DNA of 35,909 bases from Stenotrophomonas acidaminiphila (GTDB lineage: Bacteria > Pseudomonadota > Gammaproteobacteria > Xanthomonadales > Xanthomonadaceae). The stretch covers positions 1-35,909 of the forward strand of contig NZ_LDJO01000055.1 of assembly GCF_001431595.1 (NCBI RefSeq), read 5' to 3'. The position numbers were made by a program, and so were the translations under genes. Position 1 is the stretch's first letter; each line of letters starts with the position of its first letter. Below, piece after piece: positions 8,156-17,100 of the stretch. The notes below the pieces were generated by a model, which made no database searches, had not been told where the DNA came from, and saw only the letters and a program-made list of their open reading frames with translations.

Positions 8156-8446
8156 ATGGACCTGCTGACGCTGGAACACTTTGCCGGCTGCGTGAACGAA
8201 CCGTTTTCCGCCGTGATGACCGGCATGGACGTGGAGTTCATGCTGGTCGAGGCGCGGCCGTTGCAATCCACGCAGCCGAATCAGGCGCGCGCGCCCTTTT
8301 CGCTGCTGTTCCGCAATACCTCGCCGGTGCTGTTTCCCCAGCAGATCTATCCCATGCGCCATCCGCGGGTGGGCGAAGTCGGCATATTCCTGGTGCCGAT
8401 CGCCCAGGAGCGCGCCGGCTTTCTCTACCAGGCCGTCTTCAACTGA
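8156..8446 (+). CDS. DUF6916-like small protein associated with tail-collar proteins
   Basis: A 96-residue acidic protein with no signal peptide or membrane segment. It starts LLTLEHFAGCVNEPF and contains the block RAPFSLLFRNTSPVLFPQQIYPMRHPRVGEVGIFLVPI, ending QAVFN. This pattern matches my memory of the DUF6916 family, whose members are commonly encoded next to phage-tail-collar (microcystin-dependent) proteins, as here. The function is unknown. The predicted fold is a small beta-rich domain in which the APFSLLF and LFPQQIY segments form the conserved core. The gene is on the plus strand and convergent with the GNAT gene that ends the tail-collar operon, with a 61-bp gap filled by hairpins. 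A GGGAAG precedes the ATG by about ten bases. The family name should be confirmed by HMM search. Confidence 0.65.
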   Translation: MDLLTLEHFAGCVNEPFSAVMTGMDVEFMLVEARPLQSTQPNQARAPFSLLFRNTSPVLFPQQIYPMRHPRVGEVGIFLVPIAQERAGFLYQAVFN

Positions 8447-8456
8447 CTGCAGCGCG

Positions 8457-8516
8457 CCGGGCGGGCATCGCCCGGACGCCCGCATCGCATCAGCGTGCGG
8501 GCCCGCGTCATGCGGG
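8457..8516. terminator. cluster of GC-rich hairpins between convergent genes
   Basis: Three successive inverted repeats lie between the stop of the DUF6916-like gene and the stop of the GNAT gene: CCGGGCG/CGCCCGG (8457-8463/8469-8475), GCCCGCA/TGCGGGC (8478-8484/8496-8502) and CCCGC/GCGGG (8502-8506/8512-8516). There is no T-run. They probably act as a bidirectional transcript boundary. Confidence 0.45.
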
Positions 8517-9071
8517 CGCCGGTGACCAGCGCATCGCCAGGTACGCCCCGGTGTCGCCTTCCGCCTTGAAGCCCAGCCGCTCGTAGAGCCGGCGCGCGCC
8601 CGGGTTGGCCTGCAGCACATGCAGCCGCATGCCGCGCCCCAGCGCTCCTGCCTCCCGCTGGCTGTGGCCGATCAGCGCATGACCCAGTCCGTTGCCGCGC
8701 AGCGCCGGGAACAGGCTGATGTCCACGAGCACATGGTCCGGTGCCGCGCGCAGCAGGTAGTAGCGGCCGACCGGGCCGTGCCCGTCGCGTTCCAGCGCCA
8801 TGAAGTCGGCATCGCCGTAGTGGCCAAGATAGTGGCGATGCTGCAACGCGAACTGCTGGTCGAGGAACGCCCGCTTGGTGGCATCCGGCCATGGCACCGG
8901 CGCCATTTCCCCGGCACGGGTGCTGGCGTACAGGTCGCGCAACCAGGGCAGGTCGCCGTCGTGCAGCGCACGCAGCGAAAACCCCCGGTCGGCCAATGCT
9001 TCGGGAATCCGCATGCGGCCGGGCCGTTCCGGGGGGAACGGCTCCAGCCGGGCGGGAAGCGCGACGGTCAT
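8508..9071 (-). CDS. GNAT-family N-acetyltransferase, last gene of the tail-collar operon
   Basis: A 187-residue Gcn5-related acetyltransferase. Residues about 27-180 form the fold: RGFSLRALHDGDLPWLRDLYA at the start, the strand VDISLFPALRG leading into the acetyl-CoA pyrophosphate loop RGNGLGHALI, and the C-terminal QANPGARRLYERLGF typical of motif B. The acceptor substrate cannot be deduced. The ATG at 9071 lies one base after the stop of the preceding tail-collar gene (TGA-C-ATG), so translation is almost certainly coupled. A GTG at 9095 would instead overlap that gene by 23 bases. Family members of this type recur beside tail-collar proteins, which suggests a role in modifying these proteins or something they act on; that is inference. 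Confidence 0.87.
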   Translation of the reverse strand: MTVALPARLEPFPPERPGRMRIPEALADRGFSLRALHDGDLPWLRDLYASTRAGEMAPVPWPDATKRAFLDQQFALQHRHYLGHYGDADFMALERDGHGPVGRYYLLRAAPDHVLVDISLFPALRGNGLGHALIGHSQREAGALGRGMRLHVLQANPGARRLYERLGFKAEGDTGAYLAMRWSPAPA

Positions 9072-9072
9072 G

Positions 9073-9612
9073 TCACGGGAAGGAGGGATAGACACCCTGC
9101 AGCGCGATGCAGAAGTTCACCGCGAGGTACGGTTGCTGGTTCTCGTGCGGTTGGCCGCCGCCGACGCTCGAGCCGATCATGTTCGGGGCGAACGTGGTGT
9201 TCACCGGGGCCGAGATGTATGGCTTGGGAACACCGGCCGTCAGCAGCGAAAGCGCGGCGTTGCCGGTGGACACGGCGCTCCTTTTGCTGCCATCGGATTG
9301 CGAGAACGATTCGACACCGTGACTGTGTTGCGGCATCTGATCGCTGGTCAGGGTGACGCTGTCGACCCCGAATGACTGGCCCATCATCCGGGGCGTCAAT
9401 CCGGGCCCTGTGCCCTGCTGGCAGCCGGCGCGGCCCGCGAAGTTGGGCAGCTGGAACGTGGTCTGGCCATTGCCGCCGTAGGTGACGCCGATGAGCGAGA
9501 ACAGCGCGGTGTTCTGCGGGATCGGCAGCATGGCGCCGTCGCAGAACGCCCAGCCTCTCGGGTTGAAGTTGAAGCCGAACAGCTGGATCTCGCCGATATA
9601 GGGTTCGGTCAT
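9073..9612 (-). CDS. phage-tail-collar / microcystin-dependent-like protein 1
   Basis: A 179-residue tail-collar-domain protein of the microcystin-dependent-protein (MDP) type. It starts TEPYIGEIQLFGFNFNPRGW, continues with the collar motif FCDGAMLPIPQNTALFSLIG and YGGNGQTTFQLPNFAGRAG, has QMPQHSHG near 100, and ends with GGGQPHENQQPYLAVNFCIALQGVYPSFP. The collar domain is known from short tail fibres of T4-like phages; the free-standing bacterial versions have no settled function and are often thought to be exported or surface-located. It carries no signal peptide. The start at 9612 is preceded by GGAGGA eight bases upstream. It is third in the minus-strand operon, and its stop is one base from the GNAT start. 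Confidence 0.9.
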   Translation of the reverse strand: MTEPYIGEIQLFGFNFNPRGWAFCDGAMLPIPQNTALFSLIGVTYGGNGQTTFQLPNFAGRAGCQQGTGPGLTPRMMGQSFGVDSVTLTSDQMPQHSHGVESFSQSDGSKRSAVSTGNAALSLLTAGVPKPYISAPVNTTFAPNMIGSSVGGGQPHENQQPYLAVNFCIALQGVYPSFP

Positions 9613-9703
9613 GCGTTGGTTCCTCCGATGAGATGGCCGCGCCATTGGCGGCGGCTGCGCCTGGACGGCGCCGTGGGATGTCGAGGCATGCAGCGGATGT
9701 GGC

Positions 9704-10240
9704 TCATTCCCGGGCCGGGAAAATGCCGTAGACGGCAATGCAGTACTGCACCGTCAAGGTCGGCATGCAGTTCTCGTGGGGTTGTTGCCCACCAACGCTG
9801 GAGATCGACTGCGTTGACATCGGAATGGGCGTTGCTCCCGCGAGATCTGTGGCATAGAACGTGTCGCCGCTGACTGCGCCGGGAAGAAAGGAGGGGCCCG
9901 GCGTCAGCGATGACGCAGCTGCCGTCGTTGCCACAGCCGTGTGGGTGTGCAACGGCATCTGTGGCGCCAGCAGGGTTACCGACTCCGCGCCCTGGCGTTC
10001 GCCGAGCACGTAGTTGTCCAGCCCAGGGCTCTGTCCCTGGTGGATCGGCAGGCGGCCGCGCAAGTCGGGAACGGAAAACGTCGTCTGGCCGTCACCGCCA
10101 TAGGTCGTGCCGATCAGCGCGAACAGCGCGTCGTACTGGGAGATCGGCAGCAGGCTGCCATCGCAGGCCTGCCAACCGTTGGGTGCACCGCGGCTGCCGA
10201 AGCCGAACATACGGATTTCGCCGATGTAGGGGTCACTCAT
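9704..10240 (-). CDS. phage-tail-collar / microcystin-dependent-like protein 2
   Basis: A 178-residue paralogue of its two neighbours: SDPYIGEIRMFGFGSRGAPNGW, CDGSLLPISQYDALFALIGTTYGGDGQTTFSVPDLRGR, a QMPLHTHT segment, and the C-terminal GGQQPHENCMPTLTVQYCIAVYGIFP. The middle third (about residues 95-150) is low-complexity Ala/Thr/Ser/Pro and differs most between the copies, as tail-fibre tips do. GGAG lies nine bases before the ATG at 10240. It is 91 bases from the downstream paralogue and 80 from the upstream one, so the three form an operon. There is no signal peptide or membrane helix, so if exported, a non-Sec route is needed. Confidence 0.9.
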   Translation of the reverse strand: MSDPYIGEIRMFGFGSRGAPNGWQACDGSLLPISQYDALFALIGTTYGGDGQTTFSVPDLRGRLPIHQGQSPGLDNYVLGERQGAESVTLLAPQMPLHTHTAVATTAAASSLTPGPSFLPGAVSGDTFYATDLAGATPIPMSTQSISSVGGQQPHENCMPTLTVQYCIAVYGIFPARE

Positions 10241-10320
10241 CTGGTCATGCTCCGAAGTGTTGGACGCCGTGCGGTGATCCGGCACGGGAAATCCATGGGT
10301 ACGTGTCGAATATCAGCGGA

Positions 10321-10866
10321 TCAGCTGCGCGACGGGAAGATGCCGCTCAAAGCGATGCAGAAGTTGATGGTGGTGTAGGGCTGGAGATTCGAATGCGGCT
10401 GGTTGCCGCCGGCTGGAAGCACGGTCTGTGGATTCAACGGCACCTGTGCGCCCGACGCCGGACCGTAAATGCTGAGCGCGCTGGCGGTGTTGCTACTGGT
10501 CGCGAACACCCGGGCTGAAGGATTGCGGTTGTCACCGGCAGATGTGGAAGCATTCATCATGTGGGTATGCGCCGGCAGATTGCTTCCCAGCAGGGTGACA
10601 TTCTCGACACCGCCGGCTTCGCCCATCTGCATGGCCGTCGGTTGCCAGCCTGGATCAACCGACGGTGCATAGCCGACCGGTGTGCGGCCGCGCAGGTCCG
10701 GCAACGCGAAATTGGTGGTGCCGTTGCCCCCGAACTGCGTCCCCAGCAGCGCGAACAAGGCCTGGTTCTGGTTTATCGGAAGAAGTTGTCCATTGCTCAG
10801 CGCCCAGAATTTGGGCGCGAAGTCGAACCCGGCCATCATGATCTGGCCGATGAAGAATTCGCTCAT
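10321..10866 (-). CDS. phage-tail-collar / microcystin-dependent-like protein 3 (first in operon)
   Basis: A 181-residue tail-collar protein and the first gene of the minus-strand operon. It starts SEFFIGQIMMAGFDFAPKFW, carries LSNGQLLPINQNQALFALLGTQFGGNGTTNFALPDLRGRTPVG, a NLPAHTHMMNAS segment and GGNQPHSNLQPYTTINFCIALSGIFPSRS. It replaces the CDG of the other two with SNG. A GGGGAAG about six bases before the ATG at 10866 supports the start; longer in-frame starts reach into the divergent promoter region. The operon is divergent from the giant autotransporter gene, and the 290-bp gap must hold both promoters. That arrangement suggests joint regulation of fibre-like proteins and a surface adhesin. 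Confidence 0.9.
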   Translation of the reverse strand: MSEFFIGQIMMAGFDFAPKFWALSNGQLLPINQNQALFALLGTQFGGNGTTNFALPDLRGRTPVGYAPSVDPGWQPTAMQMGEAGGVENVTLLGSNLPAHTHMMNASTSAGDNRNPSARVFATSSNTASALSIYGPASGAQVPLNPQTVLPAGGNQPHSNLQPYTTINFCIALSGIFPSRS

Positions 10867-11156
10867 CGTGATTCTTCCCCTCAGGTGGTGGGCGCCGAAC
10901 GTCATGTGCGGCGCCGGTGCACTCTGAACCGCCCGCGGCCGTCCCACAAGTCCCGACGGGGGCGTATGGCCCCCGTCTTCGGGGGTATTTATTCTTCTTA
11001 CGTTGACCTGTTCCAATATGGGCGAGTGCTGGTTGTAAGCTGGGCTCGCCGGGCGGTCGGGGTAAGGGCCGTTCTGGGGTGAAAAGCACGATATGCGCAT
11101 CGAATGGTCGAAGCGACCATTCGTCGTTGGGCGAATGGATTTCCAGGGGAAAACAG
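10867..11156. promoter_or_regulatory. divergent control region between tail-collar operon and autotransporter
   Basis: This 290-bp divergent gap holds two strong dyads. GACGGGGGC (10955-10963) and GCCCCCGTC (10969-10977) make a perfect 9-bp stem with a 5-base loop, next to an A+T-rich patch (10985-11000). CGAATGGTCG (11101-11110) and CGACCATTCG (11114-11123) make a perfect 10-bp dyad with a 3-base centre, followed by a further GCGAATGG at 11131-11138. The second resembles a dimeric-regulator operator or a leader hairpin for the autotransporter, whose AGGGGA Shine-Dalgarno lies at 11144-11149. TTGACC at 11003-11008 is a possible -35 without a clear -10. Confidence 0.5.
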
Positions 11157-14100
11157 ATGGATATGCTCTCGAGGCTTCTGATGCGTGGCCGCGGCGGTCG
11201 TTTGGGCGGCTTTTTCATCCTGTTGCTGGTACTTGTCTGGTCGACATCTGCCAGCGCGGCCGTTTCTCCGTTCTGTCCAACGCAAAGCCTGAGCGTCGCC
11301 AGCGGCGGTTCGGTAACCTCGGCCGACCTGGCCATATGCGACGGTCCCCTCAACATCGGCATGGTGCCCGGCATTCCCGGCCCAGCGCACGGCAGCATCC
11401 TCGTCAGTCCGCAGAGCGGCCCCGGCACGCAGACGGTGACCTACAACCACAATGGCGATGCCGCGACTTCCGACTCGTTCGTGCTTGAAGACGAGAACGG
11501 CGATCTGCTGACTTTCAACGTCACGATCACCGCTGCCGCCTCGCCGATCATCGTTTCCCCCGCTTCGTTGCCGACGATGACCGCCGGCACCCCATACTCG
11601 CAGACGCTGACCTCCACCGGCGGCCTTGCACCCTACACCTACACCCTGCAGAGCGGCACCCTGCCGGCAGGCCTGAACCTGAGCAGCGGTGGTGTCCTGA
11701 GCGGCACGCCGACCCAGCGTGGCGGTTATGCCTTCACGGTCCGCTCCACCGACGCGACCGCGCCCACCGCCCAGTACGTCGACAAGGGCTACACCGGTAC
11801 GGTGCAGAACCCGACCCTGACCTTGTTGACATCCAGCGGCACCGCGATCCAGGGCGTGGCGTTCTCGCAGACGCTGTCGACCATCGGTGGCCTCGCGCCG
11901 CATACCTACCAGCTCGAAACCGGCAGCCTCCCGGCAGGCATCACCGTTTCGAGCGGCGGCGTCGTCAGCGGTACCACCAGCGCGGCCCCCGGCAACTACC
12001 CGGTCACGATCCGCGTCACCGATTCGAGCACCGGCCCGGGCAGCTACTTCGAGGTCGAGAACTACACCCTCACCGTCAGCCCGCCGCCGAGCGTCAGCAT
12101 CGCGGTGTCGCCGGCGTCGGTGAGCGAGGATGGCGCGACCAACCTCACCTACACGGTCACCCGCAGCCTCAACCTGAGCTCGCCGACGGTGGTCAACATC
12201 ACCACCACCGGCACCGCCACCGCAGGCACCGACTACACCGGCAGCGTCGCCACCGTGACCATCCCGGCCGGCGCGACCACGGCGACCATCGTGATCGACC
12301 CGAACGTCGACGGCACCGTCGAACCGGATGAAACGGTCACCCTGACCGTCGCCGCAGGCGCCGGCTATACCGTCGGCGTGCCGGCCAGCGCCACCGGCAC
12401 CATCCTCAACGACGACGTGCCGAGCGTGACCGTCACGGTGTCCCCGGCGGCGGTCGCCGAGGATGGCGCGCCCAACCTGATCTACACCTTCACCCTGAAC
12501 CAGGCCGCGTTCTCGGCGCTCTCGATCAACTACACGATCGGCGGCACCGCCACCAACGGCACCGACTACGCGACCATCGCCTCGCCGCTGGTCATTCCGG
12601 CCGGCAACACCTCCGGCACGGTCACGGTCAACCCGACCGCGGACGCGACCATCGAAGCCGACGAGACCGTCACCCTGACCCTGGCCGCCGGCACCGGCTA
12701 CACGGTCGCCGTGCCCAACAGCGCCACCGGCACCATCCTCAACGATGACCTGCCGAACCTGACGATCAACGACGTCACCGTCACCGAAGGCAACAGCGGC
12801 ACCGTCAACGCCGCGTTCACGGTCAGCCTCAGCACGCCGGCCGGCCCGGGCGGCGTCACCTTCAACATCGCCACCGCCAACGGCACGGCCACCGCCGGCG
12901 CCGATTACGTCGCCCAGTCGCTCACCGGCCAGACCATCCCGGCCGGCAGCAGCCTCTACACCTTCACGGTGCTGGTCAACGGCGACACGCTCAACGAGCC
13001 GACCGAGACCTTCTTCGTCAACGTCACCAGCGTGACCGGCGCGGTCGTTGTCGATGGCCAGGGCGTCGGCACGATCAGCAACGACGACCCGCTGCCGAGC
13101 CTGGCGATCGACGACGTCACCGTGGTCGAGGGCAACAGCGGTACCGTCAGCGCGGTGTTCTCCGTGACCCTAAGCGCCGCCAGCGGCCAGACGGTCACCG
13201 TCAACTACGCCACCGCCGACGGCACCGCGACCCAGCCGGCCGACTACACCAGCACGTCCGGCACGCTGACCTTCACCCCGGGCCAGACCACCCGTACCAT
13301 CAGCGTGCCGGTGATCGGCGAGACCATCCCCGAGGCGACCGAGACCTTCTTCGTCAACCTCAGCGGCGCGTCCAACGCGACGATCAGCGACAACCAAGGC
13401 GTCGGTACCATCACCAACGACGACGTGCCGGTGACGATCAATCCGGCCACGCTGCCGAACGGCACGGTCACGGCGGCCTACAGCCAGGCGCTGGGTGCCA
13501 GTGGCGGCGCCGGTCCATACAGCTACGCCGTCACCGCCGGCGCGCTGCCGGCCGGCCTGACCCTGTCCCCGGCGGGTGTCCTCAGCGGCACGCCGACCGC
13601 CGGTGGCACGTTCAACGTCACCATCACCGCCACCGACAGCAGCCCGTTCCCGGGTCCGTTCACGGGCTCGCAGGCCTACACCCTGACCATCGCGCCGCCG
13701 ACGATCTCGCTGCCGGCGACCACGCTGGCGGACGGCACGCTGGGTGCGGCGTACTCGGCCACCATCACCGCCGCCTCGGGGGGTACCGCGCCGTACAGCT
13801 ACGCGGTCACCGCCGGCGCGCTGCCGGGCGGGTTGACGCTCAATACCTCGACCGGAGCCATCACCGGCACGCCGACGGCGCATGGCACGTTCAGCTTCAC
13901 CGTCACCGCCACCGACAGCAGCACCGGCACCGGCCCGTACGGCACGACGCAGAGCTATTCGATCGAGGTGATCGACACGCCGCCGGTCGCCGCGGGCTCG
14001 TCGTTGACCGTCGCCTACAACGCGGCGGCCACCAACGTGCCGCTGAGCCTGTCCGGCGGCGCGCCGACCTCGCTCACGATCGCGACCGCGCCGGCCCACG

Positions 14101-17100
14101 GCACCGCCATCGTCAGCGGTACCACCATCACCTACCAGCCGGCCACCGGCTACGCCGGCCCCGACAGCTTCACTTACACCGCGACCAACGGCGGCGGTAC
14201 CTCGGCACCGGCCACGGTGAGCGTGACCGTGCAGGATGCGGTGGTCACGATCACCCCGAGCGGTGGCTTTGCCGCCACGGTGGGTGTGGCGTACACCCAG
14301 ACGTTCACCTTCAGCGGCGGCGCGATGCCGTGGTCCGCCTTCCAGGTCAGCAACCTGCCGGCCGGCCTGTCGGTGACCGATACCACCGCCAACACGGTGA
14401 CGGTGTCGGGCATGCCGACCCAGGTGGGCAGCTTCAATCTGAATGTCTCGGCCACCGACAGCAGTACCGGCAACGGTCCGTACACGGTGGGCCAGGCGTT
14501 CACGCTGGCCGTCGCCGCGCCGACACTGGCGCTGGCACCGGCCTCGACCACCTTCAACCCGACCTACGGCGTCGCCTACAGCCAGGCCTTCACCGCCAGC
14601 GGCGGTGCCGGTTCGTACACCTATGCGGTAAGCGGCTCCCTGCCGCCGGGGCTGACGCTCAACGCCGGCACCGTGTCGGGCACACCGTCGCAGCCGGGTA
14701 GTTACACCGTGCAGATCACCGCGACCGATGCCGGCACGACGGGAACCGGTGCGCCGTTCACCGTGCAGCAGAGCTACATCTTCAATGTGCCGGCGCCGAC
14801 CGTCACCGTGAACCCGGTGACCCTGCCCAACCCCGTCGCCGGCACTGCCTACGCCCAGACGCTTACCGCCAGCGGCGGCGCCGCGCCCTACGGCTTCGCC
14901 GTGACCGCGGGCAGCCTGCCTGCGGGCATCACGCTGTCGGGCAGCGGCGTGTTGTCGGGCACCAGCAACCAGATCGGCACCTACAACTTCACCGTCACCG
15001 CGACCGACCACTTCGGCCAGAGTGGCAACCGGGCATATTCCGTGACCATCGCGGCACCGGTGCTGGCCCTGACCCCTGCGTCCGGCACGCTGGTCGCCAC
15101 CTATGGCGCCCCGTTCTCGCAGGTCTTCGCCACCGTCGGCGGCTCGGGCAGCTCCAACATCGTGGTCACCGGCACGCTGCCGGCGGGCCTGAGCTTCAGT
15201 GGTGGCACCCTGTCGGGCACGCCCACGGCCCCGGGCAGCTACCCGATCACCGTCACCGCCACCGACACCCTGCTCACCGGTGTGGGTGCGCCGTTCACGG
15301 TCTCCAACAGCTACACCATCGACGTGCCGGCACCGACCGTCACGCTCGCCCCGGCGACGCTGCCCGATACCACCGCCGGCCTGGCCTACAACCAGGCGCT
15401 GGGCGCGACCGGTGGTGTCGCCCCCTACGCCTTCGTGGTCACCGCCGGCAGCCTGCCCACGGGTACGGCACTGTCCGCGGCCGGCGTACTGTCGGGTACG
15501 CCCACGGTGGCGGGCACGTTCAATTTCACCGTCACCGCAACCGACGCGTTCGGCCAGAGCGGCGCCCAGGCGTACGCGGTCGTGGTAGCGGTGCCGACCC
15601 TGACCCTGACCCCGGCGACGCTGCCGGACGCCATCGCCGGCACGGCGTACGCGCAGGCATTGACCGTCAGCGGCGGCATCGCGCCGTACACCACGACGTT
15701 GACCGGCACGCTGCCGGCCGGCATCACCTTCAATGCCGCGACCGGCACCTTCGCCGGCACGCCGACACAGGCGGGGACGTTCAACCTGGGGGTGACCGTC
15801 ACCGACAGTACCGGTGGCACCGCGGCCACGGTCGGCAACGCCTATGTGTTGACCGTCGCCACGCCCAACCTGGCCCTGACTCCGGCGGCCGGCGCACTGC
15901 CGGGTGGTACCGCTGGCAGCGGCTACGGCCAGACCTTCGCCGCGAGCAACGGCATCGCGCCGTACACCTATGCGGTGAGCGCCGGTGCGTTGCCGGCGGG
16001 CCTGGCGCTCAACGCCAGCACCGGCACGCTGAGCGGCACGCCGACCGTGGCTGGCAGCTTCGGTTTCAGCGTCACCGCCACCGACAGCACCACCGGCAGC
16101 GCCGGCACCGTCACCCATGCCTACACACTCGCGCTGTCGGCACCGACGATCGTCGTCGATCCGGCGACGCTGCCCAATGGCCTGTTGTTCGTGCCGTACC
16201 AGCAGGCCATGGCCGGTGCCGGCGGCACCGCGCCCTACACCTATGCGATCGGCACGGGCACGCTGCCCACGGGCATGAGCCTGGCTGCCAACGGTGTCCT
16301 CAGCGGCACGCCGAACGTGGCGGGCGCCTACGCGTTCACCGTGCAGGTGACCGACGCGCTGGGCTTCAGTGGTACCCGTGCCTACACGGTCAACATCAAT
16401 GCGCGTCCCGATCCCAGCCAGGACCCGGAGGTCCGTGGACTGATCGAAGCCCAGCAGGCCACCAGCCGCCGGTTCGCCGAGGCGCAGACGATGAACGTCC
16501 TGCGTCGCATGGAAAGCCTGCACCGGCAAACGGACGGGCGTGGCTTTACCAATCAGCTGAGCATGTCCTTTACCCGGGCCTGCGTCCCCGACCTGCAGAA
16601 TCCGGACGAGCGCGGCTGCGCGGCGATGCCGGTTGGCGGGCCCTCGGGCACGTACGATCCCTCGGGTACAGCGATGCCGGCGGCCGCGAACGCCCGCCAG
16701 GGTGGGGCCGGGGGCGGGCTGGCGCTGGGAACCTGGGTCGGCGGCAGCGTGCGTTCGGGCAACGTGGATGCACGCGCCGGACGCGATGCGCTGGACTTCG
16801 AAACCGATGGCCTCAGCGCAGGCGTGGACTACCGGTTCTGGCCGTCGCTCGCGGCGGGTGCCGGCGTGGGCTACGGCCGCGACCGTACCGACGTCGGCAA
16901 TGACGGGGCACGCCTGGATGCCAAGGCCAAGGTGGCGTTCATGTATGCCAGCTACCACCCGGGGCAGGTGTACTACCTGGATGGCATGGTCGGCTTCCAG
17001 CAGCTGGACTACCGGATGGCGCGTGCAGCCGTCAACGGTGGCAACCTGCATGGCCAGCGCGATGGCAGCCAGTGGTTCGGGTCGCTGACCTTCAGTGGCG

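Noticed and set aside
8619..9356. Plus-strand frame opposite the GNAT and first collar gene
   Set aside because: Shadow frame of clearly supported minus-strand genes.
9073..10866. Prophage tail module
   Set aside because: The tail-collar domain is phage-like, but there are no other tail, head, lysis or integrase genes next to it. The chromosomal MDP type fits better.
11566..16400. CRISPR or satellite array suggested by regular repeats
   Set aside because: The ~250-300-bp periodicity is the coding of Ig-like protein repeats with diverged sequence. There are no short identical repeats with unique spacers.
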